Origin: Xiphydria camelus
Lineage: Eukaryota; Arthropoda; Insecta; Hymenoptera; Xiphydriidae
Assembly: GCA_963678675.1 (NCBI GenBank)
Contig: OY783201.1
Location: 1,250,001-1,314,000, forward strand
Reading direction: 5' to 3'
DNA: 64,000 nt
Shown here: positions 1-11,550 of the stretch, piece after piece
Layout of the letters: the number at the start of each line of letters is the position of its first letter
Numbering within the stretch: position 1 is the stretch's first letter
Notes under the pieces: model-generated
What the model was told of the DNA's origin: nothing
Database searches by the model: none
The model's input: the letters and a program-made list of their open reading frames with translations, nothing else
Made by a program: the position numbers and the translations under genes

Positions 1-81
1 TCATTTGAAGCGAATAAATCTGCTCTTACAGGACTATCAGAAAACGCGTTTACTTCGCGATGAATCGAATTTTTTTTTCTC
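1..81. mobile_element. Right arm of a CACTGAG-type foldback MITE, cut by the window edge
   Basis: The first bases resemble the right arm of the intact MITE at 53339-53565. Both read, in order, a CATTT(G/A)AA start, a GCGAATAAAT or CGAATAAAT block, a GCTCTT block, GGACTA, a GTTTA(C/T)T block, GCGAT and a T-run ending in TTTTCTC. The left arm must lie upstream of the window. The copy is more diverged than the 53-kb one and lacks a clean terminal CAGTGTA. No coding capacity is visible. The assignment rests on by-eye comparison of about 80 bases. Confidence 0.5.
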
Positions 82-86
82 GTCTC

Positions 87-559
87 GATCATTTTTATTG
101 ATTCAACGGTGTAACGGTTTTATTTCTGGCTATTCCACTCGAACGAGCGTCGATCGCGTTCCATTCGCGTCGAGCCCGTCCCAAGGTGCCGAGTACCGCC
201 GTCTCATAACGAGAGGCGGGCGGCTACCTTAACGAAGACTATACGAAGACGATGACGCCGAGATGATCGGAGGCAACCCCTTGTGCGGGCCGCGGCTACC
301 AGGAAACTTCTAAAGTCTTCGCGGTCGAGAGCCGTGTCATCCACGCGCGCATTATATCTCGAGGGGCCTCGCGTACCGGGGGCCAAACAATGTGCCGGCA
401 CGCGGGCCCCGTGACGACTTCTTTCGAACAATGACCGACGATTCTCTACTGCCGATCTCCCGTCGCCGATCTCCCCCTTTCTTCGCCACAAGATACCCTT
501 TATGCTCGAGGACCATCGTCTCGCCACTTCGACGCTTCTGGGCGTCGAGCCCCGCGTCA
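87..559. other. CpG-rich non-coding stretch, no gene recognised
   Basis: The sequence is rich in CG dinucleotides and open on several frames only because stop codons are rare in such DNA. The translations are arginine- and serine-rich with no domain-like pattern. No RNA gene or repeat is visible. Confidence 0.4.
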
Positions 560-962
560 CCTCCGTGAAGTTGGCCTCCCATTTGAACAAACGCAAAACT
601 CAGGCTACCCCTATTTTCTCAAATCACTATAACTCCTTCGTTTGTGAAGCTGATGGAATAGGTTATTAGTCTTCTGCAGCACTCCGAGGGGAGCCATCGG
701 CACTCCACATTGTTACTACCCCCGGGAACTTGGCCGGTTTCGGGTTTGAGTTTCCTAATCCTGAAATCCAGAGTGCCGCGAGAAATTCTTATAAGATTTT
801 GGTGCCAGCTCTTTGAGGAAGGAAATCACAGGGACTTGATTTCTGAAAATTGTGAACTTGGCACGCCATATCTCAAAATCTGTTTTTTTTTTTGGCAGTT
901 ACTATCGGAACTCTTATACTTTTTTAAAAATCTTTTCAAATGAGGGGCCAACTTCACGGAGG
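560..962. mobile_element. 403-bp non-autonomous DNA transposon with 28-bp inverted ends
   Basis: The ends form an inverted repeat of about 28 bp: 560-587 reads CCTCCGTGAAGTTGGCC, then a two-base variation, then CATTTGAA. Positions 935-962 are its reverse complement with two mismatches. The interior is low in CpG and has homopolymer T runs, unlike the flanks. There is no transposase frame and no convincing target-site duplication, so the superfamily is open. A Tc1-like or hAT-like MITE are the obvious alternatives. The inverted termini are seen directly; transposon identity is inferred. Confidence 0.6.
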
Positions 963-1572
963 TCCCCGGCGCACACCTCCGCGACGCGATTCGAGATCGG
1001 TATCCCTTACCGATATAATATCGCGATCGCACGGATCGATCGAATCGCGCGGACGGCGATGTAAACGATTACAGTCCATAAAAATAGCGCCGCCGAGGCG
1101 CGGGACGCGAGGGCGCTGACTGGGCACGCTGCAGTTTTGCTTTACGACGCGGTCGAGTGACATTTAATGCCGGTCGGCGCCCTTTAGCGCCTTACCCGCC
1201 CGCGAGTTCCTCGCGTCGCGTCCGGTGCGCGTTGCAGTCCCCTCGAGCAGTCGCATTAGCCTCGGATTTTTTTTCGGACAAATCGTTTCCCGATTACCCG
1301 CGCCGAGTTTCCGCATATCGTGGCGACTGCGTATGCGCGCGATTACGGAAGCGAGCTCGTCGCCGCGCGGTGCAACCGTATGCAGGAAAGTTTACGCGCG
1401 TGTCGCGCAGATAGAGGGGATACTTTGCAGCGGTATTGCTTTTCCCTCCTCCTTCGGCTTCTCTCAAGGGCAAAGGTAAAGAGCGCCGCGCTCAATTTAA
1501 CGCGATTGCACGAACACGTTTGGTACTTCCAACATGGAAAGCTATTAATTTTTACTCGATTTACTATGTAAT

Positions 1573-1576
<4 letters not shown>

Positions 1577-1623
<47 letters not shown>
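1577..1623. repeat. (TC)n microsatellite
   Basis: About 23 uninterrupted TC units. On the opposite strand this is a GAGA tract, which in insects can bind GAGA-factor-like proteins; no such role is shown here. Confidence 0.9.
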
Positions 1624-1626
<3 letters not shown>

Positions 1627-2774
1627 GTTATTATCCTCCGGCGTACGACTTGGCCCCTGCGGTCTCGCGAGGACCTCCCCGAAACCGAACGAACCCTCTC
1701 CTCTCCTCGCTCCCCCTCGCGCGCGGCAGCACACAGTCGGACCACTTTCAATCACCCGTCGTCCAAACGTGACGTGGAAGTCGTTCGCTCTACACGTTGT
1801 AATTGTCGGCAGTAAAAGTACCGCGAACCTAATTAGCCGCCACGCAGGGACCGCGTATCGATGCGAGCGGATGGAACCAAGGTGGATCGACGTAACTGCA
1901 GGCGGAAATGCGTTGGGATTTTTTACAGTGACTCCTTACGACCGCGAGCGGACGTTTATGTTTCTGCGCGCGCCGGAGTACGGGGAAGGCGATTCTTCTC
2001 GGGCCCGAAACACGGCCGCCAGCGCGGCAGCGCACTTTCGTCCGAATTATCGTTCCCCGAAGAGCTCGATTTCTCGCGCCGGGGTACGGCGGATCATCGG
2101 ACATTTATTCAGACCGATCGCGCGCCTTATTTATCTCGTACTTATACGCGCGCGTATACATATACGGCTGCGACGCACTGAGCCCGCTGGAAATAAAACG
2201 CGTCCCGTTTAAAGAAGTTGGAGGTGGAAGATCTTGACGCGCGATACGACGCGTATTACCACCCATTAAATACTCCTCGTCGCCGTTATCGATTGTCTCC
2301 GCGAGGAGTTATTTTTACCCGCTCGACATTGCGCACCCCGCCGCCCCCCTACCTCCTTCCGGCCGATCGACAACACTTCTCGAACGACTTCGCCACCTCC
2401 GACGGCCGCGAGAAACGTGTACCTATGAGAACAGGCGCGCGCGCAGGTGCGACTGCACGCTGTGCGGAGAGCCAGCTTACGATCCTTTAATATCCCGATA
2501 TTACCTACGAATTGAGCCACTCTTAATGAATAATTCAATGATCGCTCTCCTCGCTCGTGTACGGGTGCCCGCGCGCCATACCTATACATCCGTTAATCGA
2601 CGATTTGTCGATCGAACGACCCTCTCTTATCCGGACGCATATTACACTGGAAATGCCGCAAGGGTGAACCCCGCCCCTCGGCCGTACCCCGACAGGTGCA
2701 GCTTCCTGAACCCATTTCGATAGGAAATTTAGATCCTCTTTGTACGCGCGTCGCGAGTTTCGGGAGACGCGTGA

Positions 2775-2794
2775 CGCGCGCGCGCGCGCGCGCG
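2775..2794. repeat. (CG)n run
   Basis: An alternating C/G run of roughly 20 bases, which could form Z-DNA. A similar run is at 9716-9734. Confidence 0.75.
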
Positions 2795-3435
2795 AGCGTC
2801 CAATTCCGAGAGCGGCTCAATTTCACGGTGTCACGAGCTGACGGACGCGGGGCGCTTCCGACGGAAAAGTCTATCTTTCCGCAGGCACGCCTGCCGAAAC
2901 GCAACCGGTAGACGCGCGAACGCTTCGTCAACCGTACATCCCGCGTTGCACTCCGCGCTGCCGCGGAACGAATACCTACATATATGCGCGTCTGTCGGCC
3001 GCCGCGGACAGTCAGTCCTCCCGTCCACTCGACGGCGCCGTCTCTCTTTCTCGGTTCGTTCGCCTCTCGGCTTCGAAGGACACGGATATACGTACCTACG
3101 TCTCCCGTCGTCCGCGTCGAGTCGCGAGAGCTCCGGTAATTATTCAGAAAAACTATCCCCCCCGTATCGACTGACGCGGCGCGAGATTAATGTCGGAAAC
3201 GCGTGTTTTTATCGCCCGCACCTAATTTTATCATATCCGATGGTACATTCGTCTGTAAACTTATACGCGTACCAGCGCTCCCTGCTGAATTACCCGTCGC
3301 GGCGTTTACACAACTATGGGTAATGCAGGTACTGATATGCCGTATGGTATCGAATAGACGGTGTCGTCCTGTTTGTCAAGGTGTAGCTGTACATTCGTGC
3401 AGTCAGCGCCGAAGCGTTCAAAATTATCAAAAAAA

Positions 3436-3712
3436 TTAGTCCCGATCAAGGGAGGATCAATTATTTCAGGTTTCGATCGGGCAACGCGAATGCATGTTTG
3501 AAATGCATCGAGAGAAGTAACTCGATTGAAATAATAAAACGCATCTGGTTAAACGAGTTTAGTTATCCTAACCAAAATGCTGCTCAGTCGAGCCAAATGT
3601 TTAGTTATTCCAACTAAGTAAACGTCAAGTTATTCCAACCAAAAATTGGTCAATCAAACCAAACAGATGGAGAGAGAGCATCCGTATTTCACCAAACGGT
3701 TTGGTTATGATC
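3436..3712. repeat. AT-rich degraded repeat with three AGTTATYCYAACYAA words
   Basis: A low-CpG block in CpG-rich surroundings. The word AGTTATCCTAACCAAA (3561-3576) recurs in variant form at 3603-3617 and 3628-3642. A short palindrome, ACCAAACGGTTTGGT, lies at 3691-3705. The composition matches the MITEs in the window and it is probably a decayed one, but I cannot pair two clean ends. Confidence 0.4.
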
Positions 3713-3720
3713 TCTAGGAT

Positions 3721-4853
3721 TTTCGTTCGATCGAACCGGATCATTTTTCTCGGTGTAATTGCTGCTAAAAATCCGATCAACGTACTCCTCCAACGGCGCT
3801 CGACAAACCTGTAAACGCACCTTTATCGCTCCGCCGTCGACAATGCGCGCGGACATTATACGCCGCATTGTCGATCGCGAGCCCGCGCCGCTCGCGTATG
3901 GGTCTACGTTCACGTTGGCGTTTCCATCACCGCGCCTTCACCCCGGCGGATAACTCATAAAGCCGGGTTGTTTATTTGATTGGGGTCCTCTTTGCCGAGC
4001 CGCCTGGCGGTGTCCCGGCCACGTCGACCGAGTGAATAACGACATTTTCGAAATATCATTGTTTTACTGCGCGCGTAAACTCGCTTCTCGAATCTCGCCA
4101 GGACTTTAACGACCCCGTCTTCCGACGCGACCCGACGGTGCGGAGGGACGCGCGCGCGCACCTGCGACCCGTCGAGGGAATCCGTGGAATCCCAGTCTAT
4201 AACTTTGTCGCTCGGAGCGAGTTGGCGAGCAACGAGGAAGATCGAATCGTCTTGCGCCCCGTGCCGGCGGACTTTCTCGGTCTTGTCGTCTGCTCCGGCC
4301 GATGTCCGGCGGTATGCACACATTGTATGCAAGGTTCATGCAGATACACGGGAGATCGTCGAGAGCTACTCGATCCTGCGAGTACGAATGTACGTACTTA
4401 GTGTGTGGAATATAGGTACATTGTATATTGGCGTACCAAAGGAATTCTCCTTATTCATGCTCCTTCGAGGCTGCATCGAGCGAAATCCACATGCAGGGGA
4501 AAAAATTGGACGTAAAGGGCACAGCAGTCGCTGCGACGGGCGCAGGGCAATATTAAATAAACAGCAGAAAAATGTAAAATTCATCAGGAAAATGTCAAAT
4601 TAGCAGCAGAGTCGAATGCAGTTTACATTTCAGTCGAATAATTATTAATTATAATTAATTGCACGCAGGGTTTAGTTGCATTCATAAGATTATATTCAAA
4701 ATACGAAAATTCGCACGTTTTCGATCGTACATCGGACACGCGAGTACCTATATGCATATTCGATAATTCTATTTTTCTCGTTTAGAATCAAGCGTAGTAC
4801 GATATGGTGTTCGCGCTATCGATCGATATAGTCCACGAATCGGTGACCCGTAC
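3721..4853. other. Non-coding stretch, no gene recognised
   Basis: CpG-rich to about 4400, then increasingly AT-rich up to the MITE at 4854. Open frames overlap on both strands without domain-like composition. No RNA gene is visible. Confidence 0.35.
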
Positions 4854-5074
4854 CGCACGGAGAAAATTGAATAGTAACGATTACCGGCCAGACTAGTATT
4901 ATAAATAGGTGACAGCTTCGACAATATCGTGTTGAATAATTTGCAGCATAATACTGATTACCATTCCAATAGTGATAATTACCAATCTGCATATTATTCA
5001 ACATGATATTATCGAAGCTGTCACCTATTTCCTATTCTGACTGGTAATCATTACTATTCAATTTTCTCCGTGCG
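4854..5074. mobile_element. Foldback MITE, about 221 bp, TA-flanked
   Basis: The whole block is an imperfect palindrome. The left end reads CGCACGGAGAAAATTGAATA and the right end is its complement ending in TTTTCTCCGTGCG. TA stands at 4851-4852 (one base off) and at 5075-5076. The pairing continues inward through AATAGGTGACAGCTTCGA and its complement, almost to the centre. There is no transposase. The TA flank suggests mobilisation by a Tc1/mariner-like enzyme (inference). Confidence 0.75.
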
Positions 5075-5127
5075 TAAACGCGAAACACGTAGGTTCGTTT
5101 TTTTTCGATTCGCTTCGGCCTGTATTA

Positions 5128-5363
5128 CACGGAAATAAATTAATTGTAGCATTTATAAAATTTATGGTAAATTTTAGGACAAGACCAACTTATTGTTACG
5201 ATAAGTATAATTTTAGTAAAAGTTACAGTAGAAATTATAGAAGTTGCAAGCGTTGGTGTATTTTTTTACTAATATCGTGATTATTGTAACAATAAATCGG
5301 CCTTGTCCCGAAATTTACATACCACAAACTTTGCAAAAACTACGATTTCCTTTTTTTTCCGGG
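5128..5363. mobile_element. Degraded foldback MITE, about 236 bp, TA-flanked
   Basis: It starts CACGGAAAT after TA (5126-5127) and ends TTTTTTCCGGG before TA (5364-5365). Inner arms pair imperfectly: GGACAAGACC with TATTGTTACGATAA on the left, and TTATTGTAACAATAA with GGCCTTGTCC on the right. It lies about 50 bp from the MITE at 4854-5074. The arms are clearly older than those of that neighbour. Confidence 0.65.
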
Positions 5364-5982
5364 TAGACATCACCGTGGAGTCGTATCACCTGGAGATACA
5401 CAATTTTACCTCAGTTTCCCCCGAAATCGATTACATACCACGCGTCTCATTTCTCGCTTCACTCGATCAACCACCTTGCACACATGCGGTAGATCGTATC
5501 CCACCACGAAACCGTCCCTTTCACACGACGGCCGAGTGTTTTCGAAGGATCGGCCACCATGCAGGACAAGCGAGCAACCTGCATAGTGGTGGAACCGATG
5601 TCCACTGTGCAGACGACTGAATTCTCGAGATAAGATAAACACGGGGAACCCCGAGAACTGGTCCGCCGCCGTGTGGTGCCTTTCCTCGACGTCCCGACGT
5701 TTTAATCGCGCCCCGCTTCGAAACTTTCCCGCCAACTGACAGGGGGTTGGGAGGCCCGTGCGCGACATATTCGGAATGAAAAATGCCGAGATTCCACCGG
5801 CGATTACGCACTTCATTTCCAGAGTGTCGGGACGGGTTGTATATTTTGTTCGCCTTATTTCCATGGTCCTTCCACCGCGTCGATCCATCTTCCGCGTCTC
5901 TTTTCTTCCTCTGTCTCCCCCTTCGCCCCCGCGGCCCTTAACGGCGTTGACAATTTTGTTTATATTTCTCCGTATCTTTTTA
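5364..5982. other. Non-coding stretch between two MITEs
   Basis: CpG-rich with overlapping spurious frames; no gene recognised. It separates the MITE pair at 4854-5363 from the MITE at 5983. Confidence 0.35.
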
Positions 5983-6272
5983 CACCGAGAGAAATAATTG
6001 ATAGCGCGAACAAACTTTTTTTTCTTCAGTCAAAAATAAGATACCTAACTCTAGGGTCAACCGATGGTTTTCTTCGTGCAAGAAAATATTTAATCGGCTC
6101 GAGTTGTTTTCTTCTTGTGCAGAAAGAACTTCTTGTCCCAGGGAAGGTATTCGTCGAGTCAAGTATATTATACTCTTCGACCAAGAATATGTATTCTTAA
6201 AAATCTCCAAGATCGTGTGTTCTTGATTCAAGAAATATCTGTTTGATACCAGCAATTATTTCCCTCTCAGTG
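5983..6272. mobile_element. MITE, about 290 bp, CACYGAGAG ends, TA-flanked
   Basis: The left end is CACCGAGAGAAATAATTG after TA (5981-5982). The right end is the complement, CAATTATTTCC then CTCTCAGTG, before TA (6273-6274). The interior has several TTCTTG and CAAGAA words. A second copy of the same family is at about 55157-55446, sharing interior order (ATGGTTTTC, GTGCAAG, AAATATTT, GGCTCGA, GAAAGAA, CTTGT, GAAGGTATTC, AAGAAT, GTATTCTTAAA). There is no coding capacity. Confidence 0.75.
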
Positions 6273-9243
6273 TACACGCATACGAGTATATTAGAATTTT
6301 ATACTTCAATATTTACCGTTATCCGGCAATCTCGAACTCGCATCCACTATTGCATTCCGAGTTTATTTCAAATTTATATCTTTAATCTTAGAGTCGCGGT
6401 ACAATCCCGCCATCAATCAGACGTTATCACTTGTGTGCCTCGTGGCCCGCTGGAGGAAGGAACTCGCGACCGAAAATCCGTCTCTCCCTTTCTCTCTCCC
6501 CCTCACCTGCCATCTCTCAGACGCACCGCCATCGGTAGTTGTCATCCGAACGCTAACAGATTTCTTTTTCGCTACATCATGAACGATGCCTATCTCTCTG
6601 CGGGCAGTTAACCATCGGCTCGAATCACCGGCCGTAATAATAATCGTTATCGTCACGAGACCCCGCGAGACAATTCCGCGTGTAACCTCACGAAAGGAAA
6701 ATAAATAGGATGATTTATCAAAGTCGTCGATGCGAGAGGAGAGACGCGTACGTCGCGCAGCGAGAGCCAGTTTCGCGCGCGCGGACGCAGAGAGCCGTAG
6801 ATACGCTATTGACGGCGGATAGAAATCGGCCGATCGAAAAAAAGAATCGAACGAGATTCTCGATAGACGAGAGGCTGATGGCAGCTCGGCTGCAGCCTCC
6901 CGTTCCGATCGACGTTCGTGGCGACCGCGCGACTCTCGTGTTTCGTCTCTAATTGATATCCCTTATCAGTTCTGCGAACGGCCCGTTGGAAAAAAAACGA
7001 AATGCGATGCCATTCTTGTCTCTCGTAATTCGACGCTTCCGCGCGTACGCATCGAGCTGCACAGCTATGTGTAGATGCACTTGGCCGCGCACAAGCACGA
7101 GCCAAGTGGACCGAAATACTAATCGGTTCTCGCGAAAACCGACTCTGCTCGACATTGCACAGTGCACGACTTAGGGTAAAAATCCACCCGCGACCACTGT
7201 CAGACGGTGGTGTGCCCGTTTGTAGGCGCGACGACGGAGCGACAATACCGTAGAATAGATAATAGCCAATCACAGCGCCGCCCAATGCCACGGGAGACCA
7301 TAATAGCCCTAATGCCCGAACTGAATAGGCCTCGTTGCTTGCGTAACCGCTCTCGACTCGCTCTCTCGGACTCCACCGTGCCATCGAGCCGTCCCTCGTT
7401 CTCCCTCTCCCCCCACTCCGCCGCCGCCGCCGATCCGACTCCACGCGTCTCGGGCTTCTCCTCGTCCTCCCCCGCACTTCACCTCTTTCGACCCGCGGAG
7501 CATCACTCGCCGGCAACGAACGTGTAGTTAGGCGCCGATTGTTCGGAACTCGCGGATCGTGCATTGTCGGGCGCATTTTTGTTTCTCGTAATGAACTATT
7601 GATCGCCGCGGCGATCCTTTCACGCTGCCGCGGGTCCTCGAGGGGGCCCTCCGTGATCCGACCACGGAGCGAGCGTTGTAACGGAGGATCCTCGCGGGGT
7701 GGGCGGCGACTGCGGCGCGACGCGCGATGATTACGGAACGGTAACGATTAATAATGAGGCGTAATGCGCGGTAATATTTCGGAATGTTTTTTCGGGGTCG
7801 CAGAGCCGCGAGCGCGCGGGGGTATAATCGGTGTGTACGGGTGTAATCGAATCGAAAGGACCACGGAGAGGTCCGAAGGTGTTGGGCGCGGGGCGCGCTG
7901 TACCTGCGCGCGAGGCAAACCAGTTTTGTAGCCGCTGGAGTACGCGCGCGCGCGGCAAGGAGCGGCTCCTCTTCTCGATCTCACGCACCGCGACGATGCC
8001 GACGAATTCGGAGTGGCGCGCTTTGATCGTGGACGTTTGAGATCGCGAGGATTTATCGTCACTCCGACGAGTAGCGGCCGCGCGACTGAATTTATCCGGG
8101 GGAACGAAACGTAATTAATATACACGCGTTCGCGCCACACGCGATGCTTCGGCGGGGACACCGCGATTTTTATCGAGAGTTGCGAGTTCCCGAACTGTCC
8201 CGCGCGAATGATTCACGCGGTGAAATGATTCTTCTCTGCGTGTTACGTCACGCATTCTAACCGGCAGTTTATATTCTACGCGAGTCTGCATTCAACGTCC
8301 GCGGCGTGGCGCTTCCACGAGTCTGCGTCGAACCCACTCCTTCCGCCGTAGGGCGAACTCCAACGATCGACTCTTCGGCGCAACTGTGTAGCGCGCGGTG
8401 TCGCCCCCCGCGCGCGAGTCTCCCACGTCGATTCCGCTCGGCATTTCGCAGTCGCGTCAGTCCGGCCGAAACGATCTTATCGCTCGGCCGCGATTCGAGA
8501 TAGCCGCGCGCGTATGCCCGTGCACGCTTTCCCACCGCGATACGGCCGTAAATTATTTTCCCGGAAGCGTCATTTGCATCGAGCCGACGCGCGAGCGGTA
8601 CTTAAGATGCTCCTAGATAAATAATCGTCGGTGCGTACCGGGACGATGGCACGGATACGTACGTACGCGCGCACCCGCGCGCTGTGAATTGAACTGTAAC
8701 GCCGCCGCGGCCGCGGTGTATTATCGGCCGATCTGATAACGTCCGGCCCGTCATTCGCGCGGGACAGGTTTCAGATTAATTAGCTGAGCGTGTGCCCCCC
8801 GCGCGTCGTATCGCGCGCGTATATCTCCCACTCCGTCGAGCGCTCGCGATTTTCACGGTTAGCCGATCCGATTGTCGCCTCGGTTAACGCGCGCGCGCGC
8901 CTCGATTTGTCGAGACGTCAACGGCGCGCGGGCCGTCGCCGTTAACGATAACTTATTACTCGCGCATGGCTCGTTTCGGTAACCCGGAGCTGTTTAGGTA
9001 TAACCGCTTGTACAGATACACGTGTCTGCGCTTCGGCTCGTATATAGCTATAATTTAAAAGTAGATTATCGCGCTCCATTAAATGCCCTTAATAGAGGAG
9101 GAAATATTGGATCCGAAGATCCGAGTATTACGGTGCCTCCCGCGCGCCGCGCGAAGACCTCGTCCTGTCCTCGCGTTTCTCCAAATTAACGACTGGGCCC
9201 GTGCTCGATAACGATGGAACGCACCGCGTGACAAATCCCGCGC

Positions 9244-9281
<38 letters not shown>

Positions 9282-10084
9282 CGGCGGCGCGTTAATAATT
9301 TACAATTCATGTCGTCCGTGCCCACGGATAATCACCCGCGGAACTAATCGGAAATCTCTTCCGAACGACTATACGCGCGGCTCCGCGGGCGCGAGAAGTT
9401 ACATTTTTGGTAAAGACCTCGCCTCTCTTCCTCTTCATCCCCTCTCCACGCTATCCATCGTCGCAACGGCCGATACACCGTGTTGTCCACAAAGGGTATA
9501 AGATAACGCGCCACGTTCGGCGCGCCGAACGGGAAATTTGATCCGACTAATGTCGAAGATAAATAACAATTATTTTATAATTAAACGGACGGGCCGTGCC
9601 GTAAATAACGCGCCCGGGCAACCCTGCAACTTGACACCGCATTGCCGCTCATTCATAAGAGCTGAGACCGGGCATCGATCGACCGGTCCCCGGCGAATGG
9701 GATACTACGGCAACCGCGCGCGCGCGCGCGCGCGACGTGGACAGGATCTCTTCCGTGGCGGAAGCCACGTCATAACTTTCACACACCGGGAGGATCCTCT
9801 CTCGTTTACAGAGACCAGCTCGTACGATGCAATTAATTCTGCCGTCGCGCGATGCGCCGCGAGCCAATGTCGCGCGGCGCAGTAGGTTGGAAGCCGACGC
9901 GCCTCTACGATACATCTCACGCGGAGAGAGAGCGAAGCACAGCACGGTGAGGAGGGGCAGGTGGGAAGAATTCGGAAGGTAGAGGCGGTGTCGATACGAG
10001 GATATATTCGACGTGTCGAATTTCATATGAAAAGATGTCGAAAAGCGATTTTTGTAGAAATTTCTAGAACGTTTGAAATATACG
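6273..10084. other. CpG-rich non-coding stretch with possible regulatory blocks
   Basis: No defensible exon. The 256-residue minus-strand frame at 6806-7576 is arginine-rich with no domain pattern. A less CpG-rich block at about 7230-7330 contains AATAGATAATAGCCAATCAC and several CCNTAATAGCCC-like words. Another at about 9040-9115 contains TATAGCTATAATTTAAAAG. Such blocks are where I would look for conserved non-coding elements. A GA microsatellite is at 9247-9279 and a (CG)n run at 9716-9734. Confidence 0.35.
9247..9279. repeat. (GA)n microsatellite
   Basis: About 16 GA units without interruption, in opposite orientation to the TC tract at 1577-1623. Confidence 0.9.
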
Positions 10085-10263
10085 CCAGGCTGTATACTTG
10101 TGACAAATTTAGTTGGATCGACTAAACATTTATTCGTCCCGAATAAAATATTTCTCTCAAATAAACTATATCAACTTGAGCTGACAAAACATTTAGTCAG
10201 TGATATATGTACAAATAAATGTTTAGTCGAATATCCGTTAAGTTGTTCTCTCAGAGTGATAGC
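10085..10263. mobile_element. Degraded foldback MITE, about 175 bp
   Basis: The left arm contains AGTTGGATCGACTAAACATT and TATTCG. The right arm contains CAAATAAATGTTTAGTCGAA and TATCCGTTAAG, which pair as an imperfect inverted repeat. The outer right end, TTCTCTCAGAGTGATA, resembles the CTCAGTG ends of the other MITEs. The left end, TATACTTGTGACAAA, is more decayed. It is low in CpG compared with its flanks and has no coding capacity. Confidence 0.6.
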
Positions 10264-10894
10264 TTTTAGAGTTCACGAATCGCGTAGATCTTGCGTAAGG
10301 AGGAATTCGAACACGGAACAACGGGCAGTCGCGTTCTAAAATTGGGCGCTAAATGTCGGCAAATGGAATTCCTCGATCCAAACCCCTCGGCGCACGGTGA
10401 AAGCACTGACGGGACGAACTCTGACTATTCATCTCGCGCTTCCTGTATATATCCATCTAAACGCTGCGGCTTCGGGGATCATCAAGCTAAACGGTTCATT
10501 AGTAGGCCGCTGGTCGAAACTCCGCGCACGTAGCGCTTACACCGCCGCGCGAGTCGATGACGCTCAGATTTCTCCCGAGTGCCACGACGCGGCGGAGCCC
10601 CCGTCCGGGTAAAATAAGACTCGTCCGAGTCGTTGAGCGGACTCGCTCGTAAGTTACGCTCGTTGTAGGTATACGCATGAAGGCGTCACGTGGGTACGCA
10701 GCTGTGCATCGGTGTACGTGTACGCGTCTCGCAGGATCCTGCGTAATATGCCATAAAACACCGCATCGCGCGTATAATACGCGTTCAGGGTGCGATTTCA
10801 TTTAGATTAGAGGCGTATTTCTTGGAAAAAAAAAGTCGGCTGGAAAAGGAATATTTCGAGCATTACGTCACACACAGCTGAAATTGAAATTTTT
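10264..10894. other. Non-coding stretch, no gene recognised
   Basis: CpG-rich; open frames on both strands without domain-like sequence. Nothing else seen. Confidence 0.3.
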
Positions 10895-11032
10895 TTGGAT
10901 TTCTCGGAAAATAAGTTATTCTTTCTTCGAAATTTCATCAACATGTCCACGGTTGTCTTAATCGGTGCGAAAAAAATGCATCGGATAGAATGGCGGAGCG
11001 ATCGATTCCAAGAATGGCGATTCTTAAAGAAT
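10895..11032. mobile_element. Fragment of the palindromic repeat family at 52.6-53.2 kb
   Basis: Shares a run of words in the same order with 52738-52890: CGGAAAA, a TTATTC-TTCG block, GTCCACGGTTGTC matching CCTGACAACCGTG loosely, a GCGAAAAAAAT or GCGTGAAAAAAT block, GGATAGAATGG matching AAAATAGAGTGG, then GAGCGATCGATTCCA. The last word is identical in both. Only the right half appears to be present. Confidence 0.5.
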
Positions 11033-11463
11033 ATTAAGAAACACTACCGGGAAGGACGACGAAGTAAGAAAGAAGAGAGGACGAGCAGTCGTCAGTTCGC
11101 GCAACCACGATGTCGCCGAGTTTGCGCTGCAGGCCGCGCGGAAGCCTTCGATGGTTTTGCGCCATTGAAACCTCTCGGTGCACTTTTTCGCTTCGAGTAT
11201 ACGCACCGGTGTGCGCTTACGCGAAAACGGATCCTACGGCCCATCGTCGCATCGAAGCTGCGAAAGTGCGAGCGCGGTAATTACCTCGGAGATCCGTAGA
11301 ATACCGCGACTCGAACGACCCGGAGGCGATGCGCGCGTCAAGGTTTCCCCGAAACACTCACAAATCGACCGCCACTTCGCTTCGAGGCGAAACAATTAGG
11401 TTCGACGATTGCTAATGACTACATTTTTTTACGTACAGTGGTATCTTCCGAGTGCTCCATTAA

Positions 11464-11546
11464 CTCTGGATAGCTAACCTTCCTTAAGGTTACAGCTAAA
11501 TGTGCATTCCGTGTTCGTCGCAACGACGAACGTTAGCTATCCAGGG
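11464..11546. mobile_element. 83-bp piggyBac-type MITE with TTAA target duplication
   Basis: TTAA at 11460-11463 and 11547-11550 flanks an element that starts CTCTGGATAGCTAAC and ends GTTAGCTATCCAGGG, a 15-bp inverted repeat with one mismatch. TTAA duplication and ends reading CCCT are hallmarks of piggyBac-superfamily insertions (family knowledge). It is far too short to code. The element at 19386-19468 has the same length and TTAA flanks. Confidence 0.7.
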
Positions 11547-11550
11547 TTAA

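Larger units (their letters stand above)
963..3430. other. GC/CpG-rich non-coding stretch with simple repeats
   Basis: No exon is recognisable. The longest frame, 1436-2212, runs straight through the TC microsatellite as a Ser-Leu repeat and is judged spurious. A (CG)n run lies at about 2775-2794. TACCTA and ATACGT words, common across the window, recur here. Confidence 0.4.

Noticed and set aside
1436..2212. 258-residue plus-strand frame
   Set aside because: It runs through the TC microsatellite as a Ser-Leu repeat and is otherwise arginine-rich without any domain pattern.
6806..7576. 256-residue minus-strand frame
   Set aside because: Arginine-rich, no domain-like sequence; overlaps other frames of similar quality on the opposite strand, as expected in CpG-rich DNA.
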